From an uncultured Bacteroidota bacterium (GTDB lineage Bacteria > Bacteroidota > Bacteroidia > AKYH767-A > OLB10), in assembly GCA_903847585.1 (NCBI GenBank), contig CAINEC010000077.1, forward strand, positions 1 through 52,776: a DNA stretch of 52,776 bases. The letters run 5' to 3'. This document shows positions 8,956-18,050 of the stretch, in pieces. Both the position numbers and the translations under genes were made by a program. Every line of letters starts with the position of its first letter. The first letter of the stretch is position 1. The notes under the pieces were generated by a model that searched no databases, had not been told where the DNA came from, and saw only the letters and a list, made by a program, of their open reading frames with translations.

Positions 8956-10076
8956 ACTCTTATCTTAATGAAAGGGTTTGTTATGGCTAACAGCGGATAA
9001 ATGATTGCAGCTATCAGATCGAAAATAGGGATAAGTATGATTAGATCCTTTTCTCCTAATTTTCTAAATCCTGTCCAATATACAATAATTTGAGCGATTA
9101 GCCTAGTTGATAGTATTGCTACGGCAATCTCCAAATTAAGTTTCAATATCAAACAAATAGTAATTAAAATCCAAAATAAAGCATGAGTAAAAAAGTAAAA
9201 ACCTATCAAACTTTTATCACTGGATTTATAGAATTTTCCTGAGGACATATGACGTCGCTTTTGTCGAAGCCAATCTTTAAAAGTCTCTTTTGGTTTTGAA
9301 TAAGTGAATGACTCGCTTGACAAACAAACACCAACATTGTTTCTATTAGCAGTTTCATTAACGAATAAGTCATCATCGCCAGATAGTAAATGATTATGCG
9401 ATGCAAATCCTTTATTTCTAAAAAACAACGATTTTAAATAACCCAGATTACGCCCTACTCCCATGTAAGCTTTTCCTTTAAGGGCACGACTTAAAAACAA
9501 TAATCCGTTTTGAGCAGTATCGAAACGAATCCATTTATTTAGAAAACCGCTTGTCTTTTGATAAGCCCCATATCCAACTACAATTTCCTTGTCAACTGAA
9601 AGTGTATCGACCATTTGTTTCAGCCATTGGTCTGAAGCAGGATAACAATCGGCATCCGTAAAAATCAATCGCTCAAAGGCGGCACCTTTAATTCCTAATG
9701 TTAATGCGAACTTTTTCCCGTGCTGATATTTTTCTTGCTCATTAATAGTTATAATCTTTAGATTAAAATGAGCATCCTCCATCTCTTCTAAATACCTGGA
9801 AGACTCATCCCAACTACAATCGTTAACAACTACCACTTGATATTGGGGGTAATCTTGTTTTAAAATCTGGGGCAAAAACTCGCGAAGATTTTTCAATTCA
9901 TTACGGGCACAAATAATTACCGAAACTGGTTCATACTTGATCGATTTTACTGAAGAAATCTTTTTAAATCCTACTCCTGAGAATTGAAACAGAATGTAAT
10001 ACAATTGCACAACACCTGTAATTCCAAGTAAAACTAAAATACTATCTGCGATTACACTATTCCCAAATACCAACAT
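8946..10076 (-). CDS. Glycosyltransferase family 2 membrane protein
   Basis: A 376-residue inner-membrane GT2 with one N-terminal TM helix, a GT-A catalytic domain and two or three C-terminal TM helices. Visible motifs are VSVIICARNE at the nucleotide site, VVVNDCSWDESS, FTDADCYP (the metal-binding DxD-like element) and a basic RQKRRH segment like the QxxRW motif of processive enzymes. It is cotranscribed with the overlapping sigma factor, an association that may simply be conserved gene order. Product and acceptor are unknown; synthesis of a surface polysaccharide or glycolipid is likely. Confidence 0.88.
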   Translation of the reverse strand: MLVFGNSVIADSILVLLGITGVVQLYYILFQFSGVGFKKISSVKSIKYEPVSVIICARNELKNLREFLPQILKQDYPQYQVVVVNDCSWDESSRYLEEMEDAHFNLKIITINEQEKYQHGKKFALTLGIKGAAFERLIFTDADCYPASDQWLKQMVDTLSVDKEIVVGYGAYQKTSGFLNKWIRFDTAQNGLLFLSRALKGKAYMGVGRNLGYLKSLFFRNKGFASHNHLLSGDDDLFVNETANRNNVGVCLSSESFTYSKPKETFKDWLRQKRRHMSSGKFYKSSDKSLIGFYFFTHALFWILITICLILKLNLEIAVAILSTRLIAQIIVYWTGFRKLGEKDLIILIPIFDLIAAIIYPLLAITNPFIKIRVWK

Positions 10077-10184
10077 TGACTTGCATTTCCTTTATAACAC
10101 AAATCTATCGGATGCAAGTATCTCAATTCCTGATTTAAATTGAAAATATTAACAAATCAGTTTTAAAAAGAATCATGCAAATAG

Positions 10185-11411
10185 TTAGGCGGTCATTTGT
10201 TGAGAAGAAACAGGAATTGTTCTTCCCGGATACTGCTGTAATGCAACTGATAAACAGTTCATTGCTTTTTGCAACGACTCCTTATTAAGCACATAGGCTA
10301 TTCTAACCTGATGTAACCCAAGTTTAGGATCTGAATAGAATCCGCTTGCAGGAGCCAGCATCACTGTAGAACCTTCAAATGAAAAGTCCTCTAATAACCA
10401 CTGACAGAATTTATCTGCATCATCCACCGGCAATTGAGCCATACAATAGAATGCACCACTAGGCTTTGGACAAACAACTCCATCCATTGCGTTCATTGCA
10501 CTTACAACTAAATCACGACGCTCCACATATTCAGCAACTACTTCATCAAAATAACTTTGAGGAGTATCTATCGCCGCCTCAGCCGCAATTTGTCCGAATG
10601 TTGGCGGACTTAATCTTGCCTGTGCGAATTTCAAAGCTGCAGCCATAACCTCTTTATTACGAGAAACCAGGGCTCCAATACGAGCTCCACAAGCACTGTA
10701 ACGTTTTGAGATACTGTCCATCAATACCACATTTTGATCTAAACCATCCAATTGCATTACCGATGAATACGTTTTACCATCATAACAAAACTCTCTATAC
10801 ACCTCATCCGCAAAAAGGTATAAATCATATTTCAAAGCAAGTGCTTTCAATACTTGTAACTCATCTTTCGAATACAAATAACCTGTTGGATTACCTGGAT
10901 TACAAATCATTATAGCTTTTGTTTTCTCAGTAATCACCTTTTCAAATTCTGAAATTGGAGGAAGAGCAAAACCAGATTCGATGGAAGAAACGATTGGCTT
11001 AATTACCACATTCGCCTGTGTACTAAATCCATTATAGTTTGCGTAGTAAGGCTCAGGAATAATAATCTCATCACCTGGATTCAAGCAAGACATCATTGCA
11101 ATTTCGATAGCTTCTGAACCGCCAGTTGTAATCATGATATCCGAATAATCGACCTGGATATTATTCTTTTGATAATATTCTGCAAGGCGCTTTCTATATG
11201 ATTCAATCCCCGCTGAATGACTGTATTCAATAACATCAAGTTTGATGTTACGAATCGCATTCATCATCACCTCTGGAGTTTTTATATCAGGCTGTCCGAT
11301 GTTTAAATGAAAAATTTGAACACCTCTTTTTTTAGCAGCTTCTGCAAAAGGAACTAATTTACGGATTGGTGATGGGGGCATTTGAAGCCCTTTATTTGAA
11401 ATTTTAGGCAT
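10185..11411 (-). CDS. PLP-dependent aminotransferase, class I/II (aspartate aminotransferase-like)
   Basis: A 408-residue fold-type I aminotransferase. The cofactor site is clear: SISKRYSACGARIG holds the Schiff-base lysine K236, NPGNPTG (171-177) and ADEVYREF (201-208) hold the Asn/Asp/Tyr PLP contacts, and PSGAFY lies in the C-terminal domain. N-terminal LNIGQPDIKTPEVM is typical of the AAT-I subfamily that includes aspartate, aromatic and branched-chain aminotransferases, so the exact amino donor is not assigned. It stands alone between the GT2 gene (about 110 bases away) and a terminator behind the DUF1573 genes. Confidence 0.92.
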   Translation of the reverse strand: MPKISNKGLQMPPSPIRKLVPFAEAAKKRGVQIFHLNIGQPDIKTPEVMMNAIRNIKLDVIEYSHSAGIESYRKRLAEYYQKNNIQVDYSDIMITTGGSEAIEIAMMSCLNPGDEIIIPEPYYANYNGFSTQANVVIKPIVSSIESGFALPPISEFEKVITEKTKAIMICNPGNPTGYLYSKDELQVLKALALKYDLYLFADEVYREFCYDGKTYSSVMQLDGLDQNVVLMDSISKRYSACGARIGALVSRNKEVMAAALKFAQARLSPPTFGQIAAEAAIDTPQSYFDEVVAEYVERRDLVVSAMNAMDGVVCPKPSGAFYCMAQLPVDDADKFCQWLLEDFSFEGSTVMLAPASGFYSDPKLGLHQVRIAYVLNKESLQKAMNCLSVALQQYPGRTIPVSSQQMTA

Positions 11412-11412
11412 A

Positions 11413-11456
11413 GTCTATAAAATAAGCAGTCCCGTTCAGTATTGAACAGGACTGCA
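11413..11456 (-). terminator. Terminator after the DUF1573 gene pair
   Basis: An interrupted hairpin: 7-bp outer stem (11426-11432 with 11449-11455), one mismatch, a 5-bp inner stem (11434-11438 with 11443-11447) and a GTAT loop. On the minus strand it is followed by TTATTTTAT. It lies 22 bases after the DUF1573 stop at 11478 and just before the aminotransferase start. Confidence 0.6.
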
Positions 11457-11477
11457 AATTTAAACTTAATATTTTAA

Positions 11478-11921
11478 TTATTTACCAGGAGTTGCAGCAG
11501 GATTTGCTACTGGAGCTGGTGCTTCAACAGTTCCTTTTAAGTGAAGGATAACTGGAGAGTTTTTAGCGTTTGAAGTAATTGTAACCGTTTTGTCCTGCAT
11601 TCCCATTTTACCTGCAGAGTTAAATGTTACTTTAATTACACCTTTACCACCTTTTTTAATCGCCTCTTTTGGATACTGAGGAACTGTACATCCACAAGAT
11701 CCAGTTGCATTCGTAATGATAAGATCTTCTTTACCATTATTAACGAATTCAAATTCATGATTTACAGAATCACCTTGCTTAATAGTACCAAAGTTAAACT
11801 CTAATGCGTCGAAAGTCATTTCAGCTGCATTTGGATTTGGAGCTGGCTTATCTGCTGTTTGTGCGTTTGTTGCAAATGCCATTAATAATGTACAAGCAAC
11901 TAATAAAATTGATTTTTTCAT
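11478..11921 (-). CDS. DUF1573 domain exported protein (copy 2)
   Basis: A 147-residue protein with a signal peptide (MKKSILLVACTLLMAFATNAQ) and one DUF1573 domain, an Ig-like, ASPM-SPD-2-Hydin-like fold. The diagnostic elements are FNFGTIKQGDSVNHEFEFVNNG and the cysteine motif GSCGCTVPQYP. The tail is Ala/Pro-rich (EAPAPVANPAATPGK). Domain proteins of this kind are thought to be periplasmic or surface adaptor modules; no specific function is known. It lies 27 bases downstream of a paralogue and shares its transcript. Confidence 0.88.
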   Translation of the reverse strand: MKKSILLVACTLLMAFATNAQTADKPAPNPNAAEMTFDALEFNFGTIKQGDSVNHEFEFVNNGKEDLIITNATGSCGCTVPQYPKEAIKKGGKGVIKVTFNSAGKMGMQDKTVTITSNAKNSPVILHLKGTVEAPAPVANPAATPGK

Positions 11922-11948
11922 TGTTTTGTTTATTTAAATTATTTGAAT

Positions 11949-12416
11949 TTATTGTTTCGGATTTTCTAATGGAGATGCACCACCCGGCTTCATAAATGGA
12001 GTTTGGTCTTCTGTCTGCTCCTGTGTTTTTACTACGCCTTTAATGGTTAGTACCTTTGTTGGATTCTTCCCTGCATTTGACATCACGGTTACCGTTTTTG
12101 TAAAAGGTCCTTGGCGTTTAGTATCGTAACTAACATTGATATAACCTGATTGGCCTTTAGCTACTTCCTCTTTCGACCATTTAGGAACCGTACATCCGCA
12201 ACTACCCTTTGCATCTGTAATTTTCAATGGCTCTTTTCCTGTGTTAGTAAATTTGAAGGCGTATGTTCCATCGCCAGCGTAATCAATAGTGCCGAAATCG
12301 TGAACTTCTTTTTCAAAACTGATTTCCGGCGCATTCGGATTGTTTGCATTCTCTTGTGCAGAAGCAAATAGCGTTGCTGCAAAGAATACTGTAAGTGTTA
12401 GAATTATCTTTTTCAT
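11949..12416 (-). CDS. DUF1573 domain exported protein (copy 1)
   Basis: A 155-residue paralogue of the next gene, with a signal peptide ending near ASAQ and one DUF1573 domain: HDFGTIDYAGDGTYAFKFTN, then DAKGSCGCTVPKWSKEEV and a beta-strand with KTVTVMSN. The C-terminal tail (MKPGGASPLENPKQ) is low-complexity. The CGC pair is conserved in both copies and could form a disulfide in the periplasm. First gene of the pair; no distinct promoter was recognised upstream. Confidence 0.88.
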   Translation of the reverse strand: MKKIILTLTVFFAATLFASAQENANNPNAPEISFEKEVHDFGTIDYAGDGTYAFKFTNTGKEPLKITDAKGSCGCTVPKWSKEEVAKGQSGYINVSYDTKRQGPFTKTVTVMSNAGKNPTKVLTIKGVVKTQEQTEDQTPFMKPGGASPLENPKQ

Positions 12417-12505
12417 AGTTAATAGGGCTTCCTACGATTTAACAGGGGCTAAGTTCTAATTATTAAATGAATTAAATATGAAAATTTTAAAACAGCACAT
12501 ATGAA

Positions 12506-13150
12506 TTAGCGATTTTCTGATTTTAATTCTTGGTAAGCTGTAGTTGCATAATACATAAGCCACAGGAAGATACCCGCAAATTTGCAGCAATCTTCATAAT
12601 AAACTTGATGTGCCACAAATGGATCTACATTATCAAGAATCATGGAAACTAAAAAGAGCATCATTGACCCAATCCAAAACAAGAATTTGGTTTCAAACAA
12701 TTCGTTTTTAAAACGAAAGAAGTATCCGATTATTGACCCAATATAAACCAGATAAAATAACTTTTCAGCAAATGGAAATGCATGGATAAACACTTCTTCA
12801 TGCAATTGGAAACAGTCATCAAATCCAAGGAATAATGAAAGCAATCCCCCATACAAGAACACACCTTTATTTACTGAATTGCTTGCTCTAATTACGCTAT
12901 AACTTAATAACGTAATCGCAGCAGAAGCACTCCATAAAAACAATCCTAACATAGAAATCATTCCATCATATGGATGTCCGTGCAAAACAGCTGCTGTATC
13001 ACGAGTGAGCGTACTTACTTCCACTCCGCTCGATTTCCCAACCCAAAACACTATAAACATGACAGTAAATGGAAGCAACACCCATTTAAACACTGTCAAA
13101 AAATATAACCTGACTTGGTCAAGTAATTTTTTAATAATCATTTGAATCAT
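12506..13150 (-). CDS. Uncharacterised polytopic membrane protein with DDxxQxHE motif
   Basis: A 214-residue protein with about six TM helices that I cannot assign to a named family. Charged residues sit at or inside helix borders: LTRDTA (48-53), LWSASAAI (72-79), DDCFQLHE (111-118) and, near the C-terminus, YEDCCKFAGIFLWLMYY. A paralogue at 33491-34162 conserves all four blocks, even placing the DDxxQxHE motif at the same residue numbers. Buried Asp, His and Glu residues suggest metal binding or an intramembrane enzyme, but that is inference. It lies 46 bases after the DUF2490 gene on the same strand and may be the last member of the CotH/VTC operon. Confidence 0.75.
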   Translation of the reverse strand: MIQMIIKKLLDQVRLYFLTVFKWVLLPFTVMFIVFWVGKSSGVEVSTLTRDTAAVLHGHPYDGMISMLGLFLWSASAAITLLSYSVIRASNSVNKGVFLYGGLLSLFLGFDDCFQLHEEVFIHAFPFAEKLFYLVYIGSIIGYFFRFKNELFETKFLFWIGSMMLFLVSMILDNVDPFVAHQVYYEDCCKFAGIFLWLMYYATTAYQELKSENR

Positions 13151-13196
13151 AATGGTAACGGATTGGGGATGCTAAATTACCGAATATTCAAATCAA

Positions 13197-13961
13197 TTAC
13201 TGATTGTCAGCATGATTTTTGCCATTCGAATCATTCCCTTCTTCAGACTTCAAATCAGGCTTAAAAAGCTTTTTGTAGGATTTGCCCTTACTAGGTAAAA
13301 CAATTTCATAATTGATACCTAAAACATAATTCACTTCTGGCACTGAAAAAGTATGGATATCAGGTTGATAATTATAAAACAGTGTTAATGATTGATACTT
13401 ATTATACTGAATAATGAATTGAGCAACATATCTAATTCTATCGACATTAGGGCTCTCGGGACCATTTAAATCTACCATTGGTTCAGCAGATATTGTAGTA
13501 GCAAAAACTTTATTGATTTCATATTTAGCCCTTAATCTAAAACGTGCTCGTGTTAAACTTTGATCTAAATCTTCTTTTGAAGTAAAATAATTTCGATTAT
13601 GCTGCAAGGCAACCCTACCATAAAGATTAAAATACTTCAGTTTGATCTTTCGATTATACCCACAAAAAAAGGTATGAACATCTTCATCATAACTAGTTCG
13701 TAACCGATAATAGACTTCAATATTATTTTTTTTATTGAAGTTATGTCCATAGATGAAATAAAGATTAGCGTTGTCGAACTGCGAAGCATTTTCATTAAAT
13801 CTATTTTGATACTGAAAACTTGCATAATTAGACTTATTAAAATAATAATACAACTGCGTTGATGTCCATAAAGAAAAATCAGAAGGCCTTTGAGCAATTC
13901 CCAAAAATGGTGATAGCACTAAAGCTATCATTACTAAAAAAACACCAAAACCTGATTTCAA
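13197..13961 (-). CDS. DUF2490 domain outer-membrane protein
   Basis: A 254-residue protein with a signal peptide (cleavage near GIAQ) followed by alternating aromatic beta-strand patterns such as FSLWTSTQLYYYF, YASFQYQNRFNEN, IEVYYRLRTSYDE and SLTLFYNYQPDIH. These fit DUF2490, a predicted beta-barrel family. The C-terminal 35 residues are charged and hydrophilic. The gene begins 7 bases after DUF4956 stops, so it belongs to the CotH-VTC-DUF4956 operon and could be its outer-membrane component. Function unknown. Confidence 0.8.
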   Translation of the reverse strand: MKSGFGVFLVMIALVLSPFLGIAQRPSDFSLWTSTQLYYYFNKSNYASFQYQNRFNENASQFDNANLYFIYGHNFNKKNNIEVYYRLRTSYDEDVHTFFCGYNRKIKLKYFNLYGRVALQHNRNYFTSKEDLDQSLTRARFRLRAKYEINKVFATTISAEPMVDLNGPESPNVDRIRYVAQFIIQYNKYQSLTLFYNYQPDIHTFSVPEVNYVLGINYEIVLPSKGKSYKKLFKPDLKSEEGNDSNGKNHADNQ

Positions 13962-13968
13962 AATACAA

Positions 13969-14604
13969 TTACCTACTTAAATCGTAAAAATAAATTTTAA
14001 CCTGAGCTGTATCTCGTAAAAAGTCTATTTTTTGGACTTCAGCACGATGAATATCAATCCCTGTTCGAGATTTAAGGTCCTCTAGAAACTCATTGTATTT
14101 ATCAGGATGAATCAATTCTATTTTCTCATAATAAATTGTTTTAAAAAGTTCCTGCTTCATGAACCAATTACTTTCTAATGTTAAAGCAACTAAAATCATT
14201 GCGGCAATTATAGCTATCAAGAATAAATACTCGTAAACATCTTCGACACCTTTCAAGCGCGTAACTGCAGAAACAATACCTATTGCGATTGTAAGAAATA
14301 AATAAGTCATGTCTTTAATACTTATTTCTTCGGTCTTATATCGCAACATGCTAAACACAGCGAATAAACCAAATGCAGCACCCATAGAAATCTCAACTCT
14401 GTTCAATAAGAAAGAAATAGTAAAAATGACAATATTGAAAACAAAATACGTGAACAACAAGTCTTTGTTTTTATAAAAACGGAAATAAATAAATTGCATT
14501 AAAATATAGGTAGATACTAAATCAATCAGCAATCTAATTCCATATTTAGTAGCGATTTTAGCAATTGTTTCTATTCCCTCTGGAGATGTAATTTGTAATA
14601 ACAT
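13969..14604 (-). CDS. DUF4956 domain inner-membrane protein
   Basis: A 211-residue protein with four TM helices in the first 150 residues or so and a cytoplasmic C-terminal domain of about 60 residues (IELIHPDKYNEFLEDLKSR and after). The signature is RVEISMGAAFGLFAVFSMLRYKTEEISIKDMTYLF in the second half of the membrane region. DUF4956 proteins are commonly encoded beside VTC-domain polyphosphate polymerases, as here (5-base gap). A role as the membrane partner or channel of that polymerase is plausible but unproven. Confidence 0.88.
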   Translation of the reverse strand: MLLQITSPEGIETIAKIATKYGIRLLIDLVSTYILMQFIYFRFYKNKDLLFTYFVFNIVIFTISFLLNRVEISMGAAFGLFAVFSMLRYKTEEISIKDMTYLFLTIAIGIVSAVTRLKGVEDVYEYLFLIAIIAAMILVALTLESNWFMKQELFKTIYYEKIELIHPDKYNEFLEDLKSRTGIDIHRAEVQKIDFLRDTAQVKIYFYDLSR

Positions 14605-14609
14605 GTTAT

Positions 14610-15362
14610 TTAGTTAGCAATTAGTTTGTTGATTTTTATTACTTGTTTTTTAAAGTTATTGCGCTTTTCATTGACTTCAAGCATGTACATACCAACACAA
14701 TATTTGCTCAATGAAACAGGCTTTTTATTCGTGTCACGCAGCAATCGTTTGATAAGTGTATTTGACTTGCCATCACTTTTAACTTCAATGATCACAAGGT
14801 TGTTATATGTTGACTTTTTTCCTTCGACACTATAAGTTAATCCAAGGTCTATTGTTACCCTTTCAATAGTTGATTTATTTACCAGAGCGATGCGATTATA
14901 GTTTATATTGATGGATGGCAATAAATTACTACAATCAACATTTAAATGTTCGAATAGGAATTCAGAAATCATATGGTCATGAAAATCTACATCACGATCG
15001 CACTTAACGCGCACTTTACTTGTAACACCTTTGTTGTTTTTAATTTTGGCTTCTAAAAAATTGATATCGCTATCGACATACGTTCTTCGTCTGACTTTAA
15101 ATCGATTCATTTTACCATTATGATGCATTCTATAAAGCAAATGATCGGGAGTGTCGTAATACAAGGTATCGTATTCAAATAAACGCTTATCGCGAATTTC
15201 TAACATACGATAATCATCAATTAGCAATGGTAATAATGAAGTTAAATCGGTAAACGTAATAGCAAATTTCAAATCTGATCGTTCCATCAATTCAGCACGA
15301 CCCATTTCAACCAAGCTTATTGGCTCAAAACGATTAATAATTTGCAACAAAGCGGGATTCAT
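14610..15362 (-). CDS. VTC-domain protein, polyphosphate polymerase-like
   Basis: A 250-residue cytosolic protein made almost entirely of a VTC domain, the triphosphate-tunnel fold of the catalytic yeast Vtc4 subunit that makes polyphosphate from ATP. Tunnel-type residues are visible: ERSDLKF (K32), YDTLYYDTPD (65-73), RFKVRRR (87-93), the acidic/basic strand FLEAKIK (103-108), IIEVKSDG (191-198) and VSLSKYCVG (216-224). No SPX domain is present, so inositol-pyrophosphate control is not expected. Adjacent DUF4956 and CotH genes form its usual genomic neighbourhood. Confidence 0.88.
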   Translation of the reverse strand: MNPALLQIINRFEPISLVEMGRAELMERSDLKFAITFTDLTSLLPLLIDDYRMLEIRDKRLFEYDTLYYDTPDHLLYRMHHNGKMNRFKVRRRTYVDSDINFLEAKIKNNKGVTSKVRVKCDRDVDFHDHMISEFLFEHLNVDCSNLLPSININYNRIALVNKSTIERVTIDLGLTYSVEGKKSTYNNLVIIEVKSDGKSNTLIKRLLRDTNKKPVSLSKYCVGMYMLEVNEKRNNFKKQVIKINKLIAN

Positions 15363-15365
15363 TAA

Positions 15366-15776
15366 TTACCTATTAACTGTTAAAGTCCCAATATCAATCA
15401 CCTGTTTTTTCTCGCTTATTTCAACTTTAACAGCTACTGGAAATTGGTTGTATGAAACGTTGGCAGATTGCAATGTGTCGCTTAAAGCATAAATCGTATA
15501 TGTCCCTTTTCTCAGGTACTTAAATTCAAAATTCCCATTTAAGTCAGTTGAAACTTTGTCGCCATATCCGGTTTGATCTCCATATACAATAAAAACATCT
15601 TCATCTAAACCAGGATGTTCATACATCATTAAATTAAAGTTCTTATCCCAATCGCGAACCCAAACATTACCTTTTATAGTTGCCATACCTCCATCACCTT
15701 CTTCCTTTTTACAAGAGAATAAAACAAACGAACAAAGCAGCAATAATAGAATTTTGATTCTCATCTTATTTAACAA
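15366..15776 (-). CDS. Small lipoprotein with carboxypeptidase-regulatory-like (beta-sandwich) domain
   Basis: A 136-residue protein with a lipobox (FVLFSC, Cys near residue 22) followed by an acidic linker (KKEEGDGG). The rest reads like a transthyretin-like or SdrD/B-type beta-sandwich: ATIKGNVWVRDWD, VSTDLNGNFEFKYLRKGTYTIYALSDT and a final strand. Such domains are usually structural modules of surface proteins. The start overlaps the end of the CotH gene by 11 bases, and its stop is 3 bases from the VTC start, so it is firmly inside the operon. It may tether a CotH-related complex to a membrane; that is inference. Confidence 0.75.
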   Translation of the reverse strand: MLNKMRIKILLLLLCSFVLFSCKKEEGDGGMATIKGNVWVRDWDKNFNLMMYEHPGLDEDVFIVYGDQTGYGDKVSTDLNGNFEFKYLRKGTYTIYALSDTLQSANVSYNQFPVAVKVEISEKKQVIDIGTLTVNR

Positions 15777-18045
15777 TTTGAATTCTTTTAACTAATTCGG
15801 AATTATTTATCTGTAACAAATATAAACCATCATTTAAAGTAGGTAGTTCCATTTTATAATTGTTTTCATTACCGATATTAACATTTAAGACACATTTACC
15901 TGTCAAGTCAAACAGTTTAATATTATTTATATTAACTTTCGATTCAATAGTAATAGAGCCTTGCGAAGGAACAGGATACACACTTATTTTTTCAGAACCC
16001 AACTCGCCAATTGATGTAGGACAATTACTTTGATTAAAAGTGTATGACAATGTATATCCAAAATTTCCTATTCCATTTGGGCAACGGAAATAAGAGATGT
16101 CTGGACTTTGCGGACCAAAATAAACACTATCGATTACAAATCCAGAAGAGTTACTAATATAGACAGAGTCACCTGCCGCTGACAACTTAAAGTTTGTATG
16201 TAATCCTTGTTGCGTACTATCACCATCTGTCCAAACTATTAACTCACTATGAGAGTCGATACTTGCATTAATTGGAAATCGCCATTTTAATTTGTCGTTT
16301 TTATTATCTGACAAATACAAATCAGATAAATTAATGCGATGGTTTGACGTATTATATAATTCAATCCAATCATCATACTCCCCATTCTGATCCATTATAG
16401 CCGCATCGTTTTTAGCCATGATTTCATTAAATGCTACTTCCTTATAGTAAACTATATTATTGGTAACATTTAAATGATAAAACTCATGCTCTGCACGAGC
16501 GGGTGAGAATATTCCAGCATTCGCATTTTCAGCATAGATATAGTAGTCCATTTGAGTTGATGAACAAAAAATTCCTGCTCCGAAGATTCCATCTCCAGCT
16601 CCACCATCATGATGTAACCCATCATCAAACATTGGCTGTTTAGCAAACTTACCAAAGAGATAATCACGAGAGCCCAACCAGATTGATGTTCCATTGGTCA
16701 TATTGCAATTCACCCAAACGGTATCATAAATTATGGGCTGAGCGGGAGTACTTACAATTCCTGAAATAACTGGAGCTGCTGCTTGAAACTCTGCAGTTCC
16801 TTGCAAATAGGACATTCTTGAAGTAATTAAATTATTTATCCCCGGCACCATATAACTACCAACAGTAATATCAGTATTTAACGAAGACTGAAATTGCGAA
16901 TAAGTAAACATCTTATTTACATCAGATTGAACGGCAGTATCAATTAATGTTTGGTATGTATTTGCCATTGATTGATAAACTCCACTTGAAAAATATTCAT
17001 CAGCAATTGTTTTAGCATGTGCATAGTACATCCTTTTCCATGTCGGATTATTGAATACATCATTAATTAATGGCCAATAGGAATCTGTACTGTGAATATT
17101 TAATGGCAATTGCTGCATATTAGCAACAGTTAATGACCCCATTGAAGTAGCTCCGCTTCCAACGAACGGAAAACCTCCAAAGGCCATATTTAAGTCCCAG
17201 GATATCGGAACAAAACGATTGTTCAAATCGCGGTACAAATAATAATTCTGAGCAAACACTCCGCTGTAACTATCTAAATTAATAGTAACAGCATTATAGG
17301 CCAACATCCAAATTACACGATCCATATCAATGATAGCCTCCAATGATGAACCATAATTAGTAACAGTGTCGCATAAACGAACTAATTCATTCCAGCCGTA
17401 ATTCGACTTCAATTCATAGTAATTAAAATAAGAACTGCTATCTGAATTAATGTACTTCAAATTACATTTAGTTGTTGGACCAGGTGTAACAATTGGATTA
17501 CATTTAAATTCGGTACCATTCGTAGAATTGAATTTATCTCCTAGATACGAATTCCCAATATTCTCATCATTAGAATACAATCCAATGTAATTACCATTGA
17601 TGTAAACCTGTGCAAAATTGGATCTTGGACAATCCATATAACTAGCCAAAATTTTATATGCCAATACCTCTCTAATCATAGAAGGATCCTGGTAGCAATT
17701 ACTTAATTTAATGGTTGAATGACCCATGTAATCCTGGTTAATAAATTCATCCAACGAAATATTAAATGGATTTTTATTTGAAGCCACACTATAAGAACTA
17801 TTACCTTTAAACTTGACACCAACGCTATCGAAAACAACTCCATTTATTCTTACTTGAGAAGCCATCACATAACCATCAGCTCCTGCTTTTGCTGTATCTA
17901 ATTGATAATCCCAATTAGCTTGTGTAAACGTGATTTCGATTTGTTGTATTTGACCAATATCATACAAACTAGGTTGTGAAAAACCATTTAATGATTGTAG
18001 AAGAAAAAATAATACTCCTAAAAATAATTTATTGTAATTATTCAT
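15766..18045 (-). CDS. CotH kinase family protein with lamin-tail domain and T9SS sorting domain
   Basis: A 759-residue secreted protein. Order: signal peptide (1-23); CotH kinase domain (about 30-430) with GVKFKGNSS (Lys79 region), INGNYIGLYSNDEN, NLDS (D258) and WDLNMAFG (D284), matching the catalytic and metal aspartates of spore-coat kinase CotH; an Ig-like region (about 430-540); a lamin-tail domain (about 545-665: FNEIMAKND...DDWIELYNTS); and a T9SS type A sorting domain (about 690-759, VYPVPSQGSITI). CotH proteins phosphorylate proteins, so this is probably an exported or surface kinase. It is coupled to the following lipoprotein gene by overlap. Confidence 0.88.
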   Translation of the reverse strand: MNNYNKLFLGVLFFLLQSLNGFSQPSLYDIGQIQQIEITFTQANWDYQLDTAKAGADGYVMASQVRINGVVFDSVGVKFKGNSSYSVASNKNPFNISLDEFINQDYMGHSTIKLSNCYQDPSMIREVLAYKILASYMDCPRSNFAQVYINGNYIGLYSNDENIGNSYLGDKFNSTNGTEFKCNPIVTPGPTTKCNLKYINSDSSSYFNYYELKSNYGWNELVRLCDTVTNYGSSLEAIIDMDRVIWMLAYNAVTINLDSYSGVFAQNYYLYRDLNNRFVPISWDLNMAFGGFPFVGSGATSMGSLTVANMQQLPLNIHSTDSYWPLINDVFNNPTWKRMYYAHAKTIADEYFSSGVYQSMANTYQTLIDTAVQSDVNKMFTYSQFQSSLNTDITVGSYMVPGINNLITSRMSYLQGTAEFQAAAPVISGIVSTPAQPIIYDTVWVNCNMTNGTSIWLGSRDYLFGKFAKQPMFDDGLHHDGGAGDGIFGAGIFCSSTQMDYYIYAENANAGIFSPARAEHEFYHLNVTNNIVYYKEVAFNEIMAKNDAAIMDQNGEYDDWIELYNTSNHRINLSDLYLSDNKNDKLKWRFPINASIDSHSELIVWTDGDSTQQGLHTNFKLSAAGDSVYISNSSGFVIDSVYFGPQSPDISYFRCPNGIGNFGYTLSYTFNQSNCPTSIGELGSEKISVYPVPSQGSITIESKVNINNIKLFDLTGKCVLNVNIGNENNYKMELPTLNDGLYLLQINNSELVKRIQIVK

Positions 18046-18050
18046 TATTG

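Noticed and set aside
9206-9406. Minus-strand frame of 66 codons inside the GT2 gene
   Set aside because: It re-reads the conserved GT2 domain in another frame and has no independent support.
13637-13897. 86-codon frame inside the DUF2490 gene
   Set aside because: Out-of-frame reading of the barrel-like gene; composition and lack of a start context argue against it.
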